A DNA stretch of 64,000 nt from Methanoregula sp. PtaB.Bin085 (GTDB taxonomy: Archaea; Halobacteriota; Methanomicrobia; Methanomicrobiales; Methanospirillaceae): the NCBI RefSeq assembly GCF_002067035.1, contig NZ_MVQB01000043.1, positions 85,832 to 149,831 on the forward strand, in the 5' to 3' direction. How positions within the stretch are numbered: position 1 is the first letter of the stretch; each line of letters begins with the position of its first letter. The notes beneath the pieces are model-generated. The model saw only the letters and a program-made list of their open reading frames with translations. It made no database searches and had not been told where the DNA came from. The translations under genes and the position numbers were made by a program. Positions 48,600-57,427 of this stretch are shown here, one piece after another.

Positions 48600-50450
48600 A
48601 TGTGCGGCATTGCGGGGCAGTACTGTTTTTCCGGTGGCGAGCCGGACCGGGAGCTGCTGGCACGGATGTCCCGGCAGCTCGTCCACCGGGGCCCTGACGG
48701 CGAGGGGCTCGAGGTCCTGGGCCCCATGGGGCTTGTTCACCGCAGGCTTGCCATCATCGATCTCTCGGAGGACGGCCTCCAGCCGATGACAAACGAGGAC
48801 GGGACGCTCCGGCTGCTGTTCAACGGTGAGATCTACAATTACATCGAGCTCCGGGAGGAACTCGTGCAGAAAGGGCACCGCTTCCATTCGCACTCCGATA
48901 CCGAAGTCATCCTGCATGCGTACGAGGAGTGGGGCACCGCCTGCCTCCAGCGGTTCAACGGCATGTGGGCGTTTGTCCTCTGGGACGAGAAGACCCGCCA
49001 GCTCTTCTGCGCCCGGGACCGGTTCGGCATCAAGCCGTTCTATTACACCACGATCAACGGGTCGTTCCTGTTCGCCTCCGAGATCAAGGCCCTGCTCGAA
49101 CACCCGGACGCCGGGAGAAGACCGGATGACGAGATCCTCGGGACCTACCTTGCATGGGGGGTCCAGGACCATTCGGACCGGACGATGTTCGACGGCATAT
49201 TCCAGCTGAAACCGGCCCACGCCCTTATCGTGACCGGGGACGGGCCGCATACGCCGTACCGCTACTGGGAGCTGGCGGTCAGCCCGGCGGTTCATTCGGA
49301 CACACCCCGCGATGAAGAGAACGCCCGGTTCCTCGGGCTGCTCCGCGACGCCACCCGCATCCACCTGCGCAGCGATGTTGCGGTCGGCACATGCCTCTCG
49401 GGCGGGATCGACTCCTCGACCCTTGCCGTACTCATCAACACCCTGATCCGCGACGAGGCCCCGGCAAGCGTCAGCGACCGGCAGAAGACCTTCTCGGTCG
49501 TTTTCTCCGACAAACAGTTCGACGAGAGCAGATATATCGACGAGGTCGTGAAGGCAACCGGTGTCGACTCCCACAAAACCGAACCGGCACCGGACCAGCT
49601 GTGGGAGGACATTGACCGCCTCATATGGGTGCAGGACGAGCCGTTCGGGTCGCTCTCGATCTATGCCCAGTACTGCGTGATGCGGCTTGCACAGAAGAGC
49701 GTCAAGGTCGTGCTGGACGGGCAGGGTGCCGACGAACTTCTTGCCGGATACCTTGCGTACCAGGCCAGCTATATCCGGGGCCTTGTCCACTCGCGCCATT
49801 TTAAGGAAGCGCTCCGGGAGGCAGCAGGATCCGCCCGGTTCCACCGCGGTTTCTTCAGCTCGGCGCCGAAACAGGTCCTTGTACGGCGGAGCCGGCGCAG
49901 CCTCCTGACCGTGTCCGTCCCCCCGGTCGACCGGTACGCCGGCAGCCTCCCGGAGGTGCTCCGGCGTGAACTCTGTTCCACGAACCTGCCGGCGCTCCTC
50001 CACTACGAGGACCGGAACGCAATGGCGTTCTCCATCGAGTCCCGGGTTCCCTACCTCGATTACCGGTTCGTGGAATATGTGGCATCCCTCCCGCTCGACC
50101 GGAAGATCCGCGGCGGCATCACCAAGATTGCCCTGCGCAGCGCGATAAAAGGGCTCATACCGGAGAGCATCCGCTGCCGCATGGACAAGATGGGCTTTGT
50201 CACTCCCGAAGAGGTCTGGATGAAGGAGACGCTCCGCCCGTTCGTGCTCGCGGTGCTCGGCGCCGACAGTTTCCGGAGCCGGCCGTACTGGAACGCCGGC
50301 GCGGTCATGGCCGATTACCAGGCGTTCCTTGCGGGCAGATCGGCATATTCCCCGGAGATTTGGCGGATCGTCTGCACCGAGCTCTGGCTCCGGAAATTCT
50401 TTGACGCGAGGACCGGGGACGGAGCTGTTTCTGCAACGACTGCCAGCTGA
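48600..50450 (+). CDS. asnB: Asparagine synthetase, glutamine-hydrolysing
   Basis: A 616-residue enzyme. Cys2 of MCGIAGQYCF is the glutaminase nucleophile, fixing the start. The N-terminal domain ends near 210; the ATP-pyrophosphatase motif CLSGGIDSSTLAVL (about 263-276) starts the synthetase domain, followed by VVLDGQGADELLAGYL. It makes asparagine from aspartate, or a similar amide in cell-surface polymer synthesis, as asnB paralogues often do. A mannose-activating gene follows, which favours neither reading decisively. Confidence 0.94.
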   Translation: MCGIAGQYCFSGGEPDRELLARMSRQLVHRGPDGEGLEVLGPMGLVHRRLAIIDLSEDGLQPMTNEDGTLRLLFNGEIYNYIELREELVQKGHRFHSHSDTEVILHAYEEWGTACLQRFNGMWAFVLWDEKTRQLFCARDRFGIKPFYYTTINGSFLFASEIKALLEHPDAGRRPDDEILGTYLAWGVQDHSDRTMFDGIFQLKPAHALIVTGDGPHTPYRYWELAVSPAVHSDTPRDEENARFLGLLRDATRIHLRSDVAVGTCLSGGIDSSTLAVLINTLIRDEAPASVSDRQKTFSVVFSDKQFDESRYIDEVVKATGVDSHKTEPAPDQLWEDIDRLIWVQDEPFGSLSIYAQYCVMRLAQKSVKVVLDGQGADELLAGYLAYQASYIRGLVHSRHFKEALREAAGSARFHRGFFSSAPKQVLVRRSRRSLLTVSVPPVDRYAGSLPEVLRRELCSTNLPALLHYEDRNAMAFSIESRVPYLDYRFVEYVASLPLDRKIRGGITKIALRSAIKGLIPESIRCRMDKMGFVTPEEVWMKETLRPFVLAVLGADSFRSRPYWNAGAVMADYQAFLAGRSAYSPEIWRIVCTELWLRKFFDARTGDGAVSATTAS

Positions 50451-50475
50451 GCATCGGTTGCAACCCGGATCCAAC

Positions 50476-50650
50476 ATCGCCCCCCTTGCGCCAGCCCTGC
50501 CCCCGTTGGGGGCGGGGGCGCTTAGGATTCCTCTGCATTACCTGTACGGGAAATCTCAATGTTTTGCATAAAGGTAATACGGCGTCATCGCAACGCGGGG
50601 GATGCCACAGCGGCGGGGGCAGAGCGTGAGCGGAGCCCCCGAGAGCGTGA
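50476..50650 (-). repeat. Bipartite GC-rich intergenic repeat, copy 3 (inverted)
   Basis: Part B (50478-50548, GCGCCAGCCCTGCCCCCGTT and GGGGGCGCTTAGGATTCC) is followed by part A (50571-50650, GGTAATACGGCGTCATCG and GATGCCACAGCGGCGGGGGC). It is the reverse complement order of copies 1 and 2. It follows asnB and precedes the manC promoter. Confidence 0.65.
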
Positions 50651-50769
50651 ATTCGATGAGTTCTACAAAGGAGATCCCCCGGGATCGAATTGTTTAATGG
50701 TGACCCCGGACAGAATTAATGAATATACATCCCGGATTGCGAGGAAAACCGGGAAAAGCGGTTACTCCT

Positions 50770-52119
50770 ATGAAATCAATCATCCTTGCTGGCGGCGTCG
50801 GGACACGGCTCTGGCCGCTCTCCCGCGAACATTACCCCAAGCAGTTTATCCAGCTCGACGGCCCGTCGCTCTTCCAGCAGACCGTGCAGCGGGCTGCCCG
50901 GCTCTCGGCGCCGGATGAGATCTACGTTGTGACAAACGAGATTCACCAGTATCTTGTAAAAAACCAGATCGAGGAACTCGGGCTCACGATCCCGGAGGAT
51001 CACCTCCTCGCCGAACCGGCGGGAAAGAACACGCTGCCGGCGATTGCATGGGCCATGCAGCGCATCGCGTCGGTCTCTCCCCACGCAACCGCCGTCGTCT
51101 TCCCGAGCGACCACCTGCTGGGCGATGCGGCCCTCGACCAGATCCGTGCCGCAGAGCCGCTTGCGAAGAAATATCTTGTCACGTTCGGGATCCCGCCGGC
51201 CTCTCCCCACACGGGGTATGGGTATATCAGACCCGGGAAACGCCTTGCGGGAGGGAACATCGTGGACGAGTTCCGGGAAAAACCCGACGAGAAGACCGCG
51301 AAGGTCTACGTAAAGAAAGGGTACCTCTGGAACAGCGGCATCTTCCTGCTTTCAACCGACTGCTTCTTTGCCGAGCTGAAACGGTACCAGCCGGAGCTCT
51401 GCCGGGCGTTCACAGCAGATACGCCGGTGGATAATGCGGCTCTCGAATCGATCTCCATCGATTACGGGCTGCTGGAACACTCGAAGAAGGTCGCGGTCGT
51501 GGCCCTCGAGGCCCCGTGGAGCGATCTCGGGACCTTCAAGGCGCTGTACGATGTGGAGCAGCACGATCCCGAGGGCAATGTCGGGAAGGCCGAGTTCCTT
51601 GCCGCCCGTAACAATTTCATCCACGCGCCGGGGAAGCACGTCGGCCTCATCGGTGTCCACGACCTCATTGTTGTCGATACCGCGGACGCCCTGCTCGTGT
51701 GCGACACCGCCCATGCCGAACAGGTGAAGCAGCTGGTCAGCCGGTACAACGAGCAGGACCTGGAGGTCACCAAGTTCCACCGGAAAGTGTACCGCCCGTG
51801 GGGCTCGTACACGATCCTCGAGGACACCCCGTTCTACAAGATCAAGCGGGTGACCGTCAAGCCCCGGCAGAAGCTCTCCCTCCAGCTCCACCACCACCGC
51901 TCGGAGCACTGGATCGTTGTGAGCGGCACGGCCGAGGTCGTGCTGAACACCGAGACACGGATGCTGCACCAGGGCGAGAGCACGTTCGTCCGCAGCGGTA
52001 CCAAGCACCGGCTGAAGAATCCCGGCGTCATCCCGCTCGAGGTCATCGAGGTCCAGCTCGGGGAGTATCTCAGGGAAGACGATATCGTCCGGTTCGAGGA
52101 CGATTACGGAAGGGAGTGA
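50770..52119 (+). CDS. manC: Mannose-1-phosphate guanylyltransferase / mannose-6-phosphate isomerase
   Basis: A bifunctional enzyme of about 449 residues. The N-terminal nucleotidyltransferase begins MKSIILAGGVGTRLWPLSRE with the GMP-binding signature; the C-terminal cupin contains RPWGSYTILEDTPFYKIKRV, LQLHHHRSEHWIVVSGTAEV and LEVIEVQLGEYL, the isomerase metal site. It supplies GDP-mannose for glycans. The frame opens at 50719 but homology begins at ATG 50770. A TATA-like GAATATACAT lies about 50 bases before it. Confidence 0.94.
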   Translation: MKSIILAGGVGTRLWPLSREHYPKQFIQLDGPSLFQQTVQRAARLSAPDEIYVVTNEIHQYLVKNQIEELGLTIPEDHLLAEPAGKNTLPAIAWAMQRIASVSPHATAVVFPSDHLLGDAALDQIRAAEPLAKKYLVTFGIPPASPHTGYGYIRPGKRLAGGNIVDEFREKPDEKTAKVYVKKGYLWNSGIFLLSTDCFFAELKRYQPELCRAFTADTPVDNAALESISIDYGLLEHSKKVAVVALEAPWSDLGTFKALYDVEQHDPEGNVGKAEFLAARNNFIHAPGKHVGLIGVHDLIVVDTADALLVCDTAHAEQVKQLVSRYNEQDLEVTKFHRKVYRPWGSYTILEDTPFYKIKRVTVKPRQKLSLQLHHHRSEHWIVVSGTAEVVLNTETRMLHQGESTFVRSGTKHRLKNPGVIPLEVIEVQLGEYLREDDIVRFEDDYGRE

Positions 52120-52900
52120 ACAATTTTTTTCCGGATTCCGGGATTTTTCCCGGATGGTTGGGGGACTCACGACTTCAACTGCAAGCTCTGTAGAAATCAT
52201 TCAAGTGACGCTCAGTGGATTTTTTGAGGGTGACCCCCATCTGTAACCATTTTTTCATCAGGTTCCCGTGCATGGCCATGCTCCACGGGGCGAGCCCCGA
52301 CTAGGCGGCGAGCGCCCGTGGTCCCATCGCAATTTATTATGAGGGATTTGTTTGGATCTCTACAGCCCAACTGTACATCCGTGACGTTGAAATTTTCCGG
52401 CAATTCTCCAAAAAGTACCCGGATTTTTTTTAAGAAAATTTTCCGGCAGCCAGCTGGCCGGAAAATTTGGTCGTGAAAAAAATTTCATCCCAAAATTTCC
52501 GGAGAAATTTAAGAATTTTTTTTGAAAAAAATTTCCGTGAACCATCCGGACTGAAAAATCTCCGGAATTTCAATAATCAGGAGGGCCGGAGGAGCCCCGG
52601 CCAGAGGGGCCACCGGGCCGCTTTACCCTGCTGTAGTCCGACTGAGGGGGACTTTCGCTGTCCAATAGGGTCTATTAGGGCACTTTTTACATCTGGCGTG
52701 AAAATTCCAATCTGAGCCCGATACGGGCCCGGAAAAAGTGAATTCGCAACACTTTTCTGCGAATTCGGCACATTTTCGGGACACCTAAATAGCAGGGTAA
52801 TCCGGGACCAGAACCAAATCGCCCTATAAATGCTCCGATTGCCAAACGGGGCCATATTTACGAGGTTGGTTCTTTTACCCGCCCACCCTCACCTTTACAC
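52120..52900. other. Gene-free stretch with long inverted repeats
   Basis: About 780 bases without a credible gene. A 12-bp perfect inverted repeat, AAATTTTCCGGC (52436-52447) and GCCGGAAAATTT (52457-52468), lies in an AT-rich block where TTTCCGG/CCGGAAA occurs repeatedly. A second perfect hairpin, GAATTCGCA (52740-52748) and TGCGAATTC (52758-52766), also has a 9-base loop. A GC-rich block at about 52280-52320 may be an eroded repeat. No tRNA or transposase found. Confidence 0.5.
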
Positions 52901-53524
52901 TCAGGAAGATATGTCCCCACGGGGGTGACCTGGTCCTAGACGGGGGTCTGCCAGGTCTTCGGCCTCTCCGGCCGGTACCGTTCCCGGTTCCGCATCTGCC
53001 GGGAAATTTCCGGATTGTTCGGCCGGAATTTTTCCCGGCCCCGGGTCTGCAGGAATCTCATCGGATTTTCCGGCCGGCTCTGCCTCCGGTTTCGCGTCTG
53101 CAACAATTACGTACGCATTCCCGAGCGGTGTCGTGACTGCGGGGAATCTCCGCTTTCTGACCGGCCACTGCACCGGCAGCGGCTGGCCGTCGCGGTCGAG
53201 CTCCACGAGCGAATCCGCAAGGACCCGGAAGAACCGGAAATTCCCCCGCGGCGAACAGATCCAGAGCTCGCGGGAGATCTGCAAAGATTCCGCGATGAGC
53301 CGGAGTGCCGCGAGATCCTCCGAAGCCTCAAGCTCCAGCGCCTGCTCCGAACACCGGATGTGGCGCATCCGTTTAATCCGTACATGCACCACAAAGCCGA
53401 CGCAATAGATGATCAGCGTGGCAATCATGCCGGGCCGGAACCGTACGAGGTCCACCTCGCCCCGCTTCTCCGCGATCCGGATCGCTGACCGGATTGCCTC
53501 CTTCGGTTTACGGCCGCGGGTCAT
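52901..53524 (-). CDS. Unknown protein with Pro/Ala/Glu repeat tail
   Basis: A 207-residue protein beginning MTRGRKPKEAIRSAIRIAEK. Residues 20-140 form a compact domain (LVRFRPGMIATLIIYCVGFVVHVRIKRMRHIRC, LALRLIAESLQISRELWICSPRGNFRFFRVLADSLVELDRDG) that I believe recurs as a conserved hypothetical in methanogens. The alternating hydrophobic strands and conserved Arg/Lys suggest a nuclease-like alpha/beta fold, a guess only. The tail (about 145-207) repeats PAxPxP/G units. A TATA box GCGTATATATCC (about 53668-53679) lies about 145 bases upstream. Confidence 0.7.
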   Translation of the reverse strand: MTRGRKPKEAIRSAIRIAEKRGEVDLVRFRPGMIATLIIYCVGFVVHVRIKRMRHIRCSEQALELEASEDLAALRLIAESLQISRELWICSPRGNFRFFRVLADSLVELDRDGQPLPVQWPVRKRRFPAVTTPLGNAYVIVADAKPEAEPAGKSDEIPADPGPGKIPAEQSGNFPADAEPGTVPAGEAEDLADPRLGPGHPRGDISS

Positions 53525-53739
53525 GGTTCCGGCTCCTTTTCCAGAGCTGTCGCTCTTCGTATGGGTGTTTTCATTGAGTCGCTTTCCTCTGATTGCCGGC
53601 CTGTTCCTGTTACCGGGGATTGGAGCCGGTTTTTGTACAGGGCCGGGCTTGCCGGATTCTGTTATACTTTTGGATATATACGCTTTGTAGTATGAGCGGA
53701 GCTGGGAATTTCCTCACGGTGTTATTGTGATTTCACGGT

Positions 53740-54711
53740 TTAGTACGTCTCCTCGAACCGTTCGACCGTTGCAGGAACCGAAAGCGGGGTGCACGATGAT
53801 GTTTTATTCCCCTGTTTCGCGATGCTCTCAAAGACATAAACCGGCTGGAGATATTTTTCGTTTCCAGCTGCTGCAGGAACCTGTGAATAATATACCAGGG
53901 TCACATTCGTTACTGTGACATTATCCGAAGATCCGCTGAATCCTGAACACCAGAGTTCCCGTGTCGTGAATTCCTCAAAAGCTGATTCAACAGATCGGAG
54001 AGGCGCCTCCTTATAGGGAGTGTAGTTACGCCAGTTAATCCATATGTCCAGTATATCAAAATTTTCACCCACTTCAACTCTGATTTTGGAACCTACAACC
54101 CTCCGGCTGTTCAGAGTTCGATCAAAAGAAACGAATTTTGATCCACGAGTAATTTCCTTTCGGTTCGATTCGTTTCTATGCTCTAATTCAACGAAAGATA
54201 TACCTCTGAATACTGCATCGGTGAATAAGAGATTCTGACTCATCAGGAAATCTGTTACATTTCTGATAACCTGATCATCAGGAGGCAGATTCACGGGTTT
54301 ATCTTTATCAGGGTAATTATCTTTTCGTCCTAAATCACTAAAACGGATTAAACCAATATCACTCCTGACATCAACGCTTCGACCACCATATATTGTTTCA
54401 TTGATATAAAATCCACCATTTGTTTTATAACATCCCCTGAATAATCCTAATCTCTGTGCAAATTTCTCACCCCATTCACATGTATAAACTGATTTTTCAG
54501 TTTTATATACCAGAATAGCTTCCGGCATCTTTTCCATTGCCACATTAGCAGAATATTTCCCGAAAGTGGAATTGAATAACTGATATTCCATAGCCTGAAT
54601 CGGTGTTCCTGTTTTTGTTGATACACAACCGGTAAATATAATCGCCATAAATAGAAGAACACAAAAAATCACCACAGTATTCCCAAGAAAAACGGACATT
54701 TTCTTATTCAT
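53740..54711 (-). CDS. Lipoprotein with the shared C-terminal domain of the PKD proteins
   Basis: A 323-residue lipoprotein: helix VVIFCVLLFMAIIFTGC with the lipobox Cys about 29, then an ectodomain. Its C-terminal half (INWRNYTPYKEAPLRSVESAFEEF, VTNVTLVYYSQVP, KYLQPVYVFES) matches the C-terminal parts of the two neighbouring PKD proteins. This two-part alpha/beta design resembles PepSY-like inhibitor or propeptide domains, which I infer from layout. It starts directly at the end of the preceding gene, so the two are probably co-transcribed. AT-richer than average. Confidence 0.82.
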   Translation of the reverse strand: MNKKMSVFLGNTVVIFCVLLFMAIIFTGCVSTKTGTPIQAMEYQLFNSTFGKYSANVAMEKMPEAILVYKTEKSVYTCEWGEKFAQRLGLFRGCYKTNGGFYINETIYGGRSVDVRSDIGLIRFSDLGRKDNYPDKDKPVNLPPDDQVIRNVTDFLMSQNLLFTDAVFRGISFVELEHRNESNRKEITRGSKFVSFDRTLNSRRVVGSKIRVEVGENFDILDIWINWRNYTPYKEAPLRSVESAFEEFTTRELWCSGFSGSSDNVTVTNVTLVYYSQVPAAAGNEKYLQPVYVFESIAKQGNKTSSCTPLSVPATVERFEETY

Positions 54712-57153
54712 TTAGCAGCCCTCCGGGATCCGGTCAAACTGTTCAGTTGTTGCAGAAATGTACACCGGATCAAATGGTTTTGTCGTGTGATTGGTTTCCA
54801 CATATCCCTCGAAAACGTACACCGGCTGGAGATATTGCTCAGTGATTGCAGGAGGCTGTGAATAGTAACGTAATGTAATATCGGTTACGACAACCCTTTC
54901 CAGGGACGTGTCGCTATGATATTGAAGTGGTTTTTCCTTGAATTCCATGAATGCTGATTCTGCGGATTTCGTATCAGCCTCCTTATACGGTTCATAGTCG
55001 CGCCAGTTCATGAACAATTGGGAGATTTTTCCGCTATCTCGTACTTCCGCGATAATGTTTGAATTCTCTACGATTAGACCGTCCATCTCCCTATGGAGAA
55101 ATACCGTGGTCCTTTCATCGGTTGTTTCATCCAATCCCGATTTTGTTATACGTTTTTCTGAGTGATGCCGCGATGCATCAATCACAGCATCAGAAGGCAT
55201 AAGGTCAACTTTAGTTAATACGTCCGTAACTTTTTCGACTGCCTGACTATCAGAAAGAGGTTTCTTTATCTTATCACTGGAAAAATCATCCCTTTCCGAG
55301 TCCACGTAAGTGATGATTCTGGCATCGTGATGCAGAACAATGAATGGGGATCTCTGATCTTCATGAGATTTCTGAATTTCTTTTTGTACATCGATTTTTT
55401 TATCAGACATACTGAAGCCTCTGGATATTTTTTCAGCCTGATTATAGGCGTAATCGGGTTTTACCGGAGCATAGATTTGGATTTTCTCTGGTACAGGGAT
55501 TATCATTGTATCGATACTGAATATCCCGTCAGTCTTTTTCATCTCTTCCGTTTTTTGAAGGGTTTTTTCTGTTGAAGTATATGAAAATGTTTCAGGATCG
55601 TATGGAAGGTAATCAAAATCATAATTCCCTTGGGCATTCCGCTGCGGATTGCAATTCAACGCGGAATTTCCAAAACCTGGAAGGTAGTCATTCTCGCATC
55701 CGATCACATATACCATACCCAATTTGTATGACATTGTATCCATCGTCTCTTGATTTGCTGCGATCCATGCATTCCAGATTGATAGTGAACTTGTTTGACC
55801 TGGATAATCCCCTTTCATCAACTGAGCAAATGCTTCTCCTGTTGATCTTGGTGCGCATGTCGTTAATGTATCATACCCGAGAAGCGAATGGAGACCATAA
55901 AAGGATTGTCTCCATTCCTCCTGTGTTCCCTCATTCAGGGATAGACACGAATGGAGTGTGATCCACTTGATCCGGCTTCCTGGGATCTCGTAACCCCATT
56001 TTGCCATAGAGGGAGTTAAATTGTGCACTCCGTCAGGGTCTGTTATATTGAAATCTATCGAGGGGAGATTATCAATTATGCCACCATGTGCGTGGAAATA
56101 CGCAAAGTCAGCTTTGTTGAGATAATTATTGCTCTGACCCCCGGGAAATACCGACCCATCGGCCCAATGTTTCACCCTTGCTTCGGGATTATAGATTGGA
56201 AGTGACAGAGGAATGTTTGCATTCTGCCAGCCACGAGTATTATTCATGATTATTGCATCATGAAATGCGCGAACATCAGTTTCGGCACAGCCCGATTCAC
56301 CGGCTTCAGCATAGATGAATCTCGTAATATCTCCTGTGACTGATATTAATCCTCTCTTCATTGAGGTATTACTTCCTGCTGCATTAGAAGCTGTCATACT
56401 GACGGTATATGTCCCTGCTTCGGTATAGTTGTGAATCGGATTTTGTAACGATGAAGTCCCGCCATCCCCGAATGACCAGGACCAGTTCGTCGGCGAATTC
56501 GTGCTCGTATCATTAAAATTGACTTCCAATGGTGCTCTCCCGGATGTCGGAATCGCTGTAAAGTTCGCCTCCGGTTCCGGTGGCATCAGTGCCGTCACAA
56601 CCCCCGTTGTCGAGTTGCAGCATATAGCGCAACACACGGTAAGGTTCGGGGTATAGTTACCTACATCATAGGTCAATGGATCCGGATTTCTTGTTTCATA
56701 GGATGTCGAGTTGTACCATTGAGGTATCCCAAGTTGCTCACCCAGATACCAGGTCCACGAAATGATCGTTTCGAGGGGATCTCCTTCGATTGCCGCTTCA
56801 TTTACTAGAGAGTCGCCGGATTTATCCATTGAGTCCACCTTCAACGATGACATTATCATCGCCGGTTGGGATCCTGAAGTGGATGTGTCGTTATACTGCA
56901 CAGTCAGCGGCGCATAGCCGGTACTCTCCGATGTGTTGAAACTGACAAAGAGCGGACAGTAAAACGATACATTCACATACCCCGTCCGGTTCACCCACCC
57001 GGTCCCGATGCCGTTCGTTGCGGAATGGTTGACCGTGTAGGAACCGGCCGCCTCGTACGTATGCGACGGGTTCTGCTCGGTTGAGTTCGTGCCGTCGCCG
57101 AAGTCCCAGCTCCAGCTGGTCGGGTACCCGTTCGAATAGTCCGTGAAATTCAC
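54712..57153 (-). CDS. 5'-truncated PKD protein with caspase-like His/Cys domain
   Basis: An 813-residue frame, probably a decapitated paralogue of the protein at 58410-64000. It reads into homology from 57243 (NGNIRIEPFVIPVPNASFNA) after an in-frame TAA; there is no ATG or signal peptide, and GTG 57153 is only a formal start. Parts: PKD (about 1-50), a Cys-rich module (FYCPLFVSFN to CCAICCNSTTGVVTA), PKD (about 195-275), a domain with FAYFHAHGG and WITLHSCLSLNEG (about 350-560), and a PepSY-like C-terminus ending QYLQPVYVFEG. The His-Gly and Cys positions match clan-CD-like folds (DUF6345-type). Confidence 0.68.
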   Translation of the reverse strand: MNFTDYSNGYPTSWSWDFGDGTNSTEQNPSHTYEAAGSYTVNHSATNGIGTGWVNRTGYVNVSFYCPLFVSFNTSESTGYAPLTVQYNDTSTSGSQPAMIMSSLKVDSMDKSGDSLVNEAAIEGDPLETIISWTWYLGEQLGIPQWYNSTSYETRNPDPLTYDVGNYTPNLTVCCAICCNSTTGVVTALMPPEPEANFTAIPTSGRAPLEVNFNDTSTNSPTNWSWSFGDGGTSSLQNPIHNYTEAGTYTVSMTASNAAGSNTSMKRGLISVTGDITRFIYAEAGESGCAETDVRAFHDAIIMNNTRGWQNANIPLSLPIYNPEARVKHWADGSVFPGGQSNNYLNKADFAYFHAHGGIIDNLPSIDFNITDPDGVHNLTPSMAKWGYEIPGSRIKWITLHSCLSLNEGTQEEWRQSFYGLHSLLGYDTLTTCAPRSTGEAFAQLMKGDYPGQTSSLSIWNAWIAANQETMDTMSYKLGMVYVIGCENDYLPGFGNSALNCNPQRNAQGNYDFDYLPYDPETFSYTSTEKTLQKTEEMKKTDGIFSIDTMIIPVPEKIQIYAPVKPDYAYNQAEKISRGFSMSDKKIDVQKEIQKSHEDQRSPFIVLHHDARIITYVDSERDDFSSDKIKKPLSDSQAVEKVTDVLTKVDLMPSDAVIDASRHHSEKRITKSGLDETTDERTTVFLHREMDGLIVENSNIIAEVRDSGKISQLFMNWRDYEPYKEADTKSAESAFMEFKEKPLQYHSDTSLERVVVTDITLRYYSQPPAITEQYLQPVYVFEGYVETNHTTKPFDPVYISATTEQFDRIPEGC
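56594..56965 (-). repeat. Segmental duplication, copy 1 (pair with 60523-60894)
   Basis: About 370 bp in the Cys-rich module is nearly identical to 60523-60894 at a constant offset of 3929 bp, with only scattered base differences. Flanking sequence is much less similar. The two genes therefore share a recently copied or converted segment. Confidence 0.75.
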
Positions 57154-57243
57154 GGTCAGCGGGGCAGTGCCATTGAGCGGGGTGGCGTTGAACGACGCGT
57201 TCGGGACGGGGATGACGAACGGTTCGATACGGATGTTGCCGTT

Positions 57244-57427
57244 GGGGCATTAATCTTCATGTGTTCGGAGGTTGGGAAAATATTTCAAAGAGCGTGGATC
57301 CTGTTTCTCATTTCCGGAATCACCGGATTTTCTCAGGATATTATGATGGTGACCCCCTCTCTCCCCCAGAGGGGGAGGTAGCCCAAGGCATGCATCCGCT
57401 TGACCCCCAACAAAGGTTAATGAAATA
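57244..57427. other. Junction segment upstream of the truncated PKD gene
   Basis: Homology to the long paralogue stops at about 57243, where an in-frame stop follows. The 184 bases to the RCC1-like gene contain a small GC-rich palindrome (CCCCCTCTCTCCCCCAGAGG region, 57353-57375) and an AATATTATGG/ATATTATGATGG pair of near-repeats at 57336 and 57422 that could border an inserted piece. No gene seen. Confidence 0.4.

Noticed and set aside
48561..50477. A 638-residue minus-strand frame opposite asnB
   Set aside because: A shadow of asnB in GC-rich DNA; no motifs and no ribosome binding site.
52212..52545. Small minus-strand frames in the 52-kb gap as transposase or protein remnants
   Set aside because: I saw no transposase motif, terminal inverted repeats or target duplication, and the composition is that of repeats.
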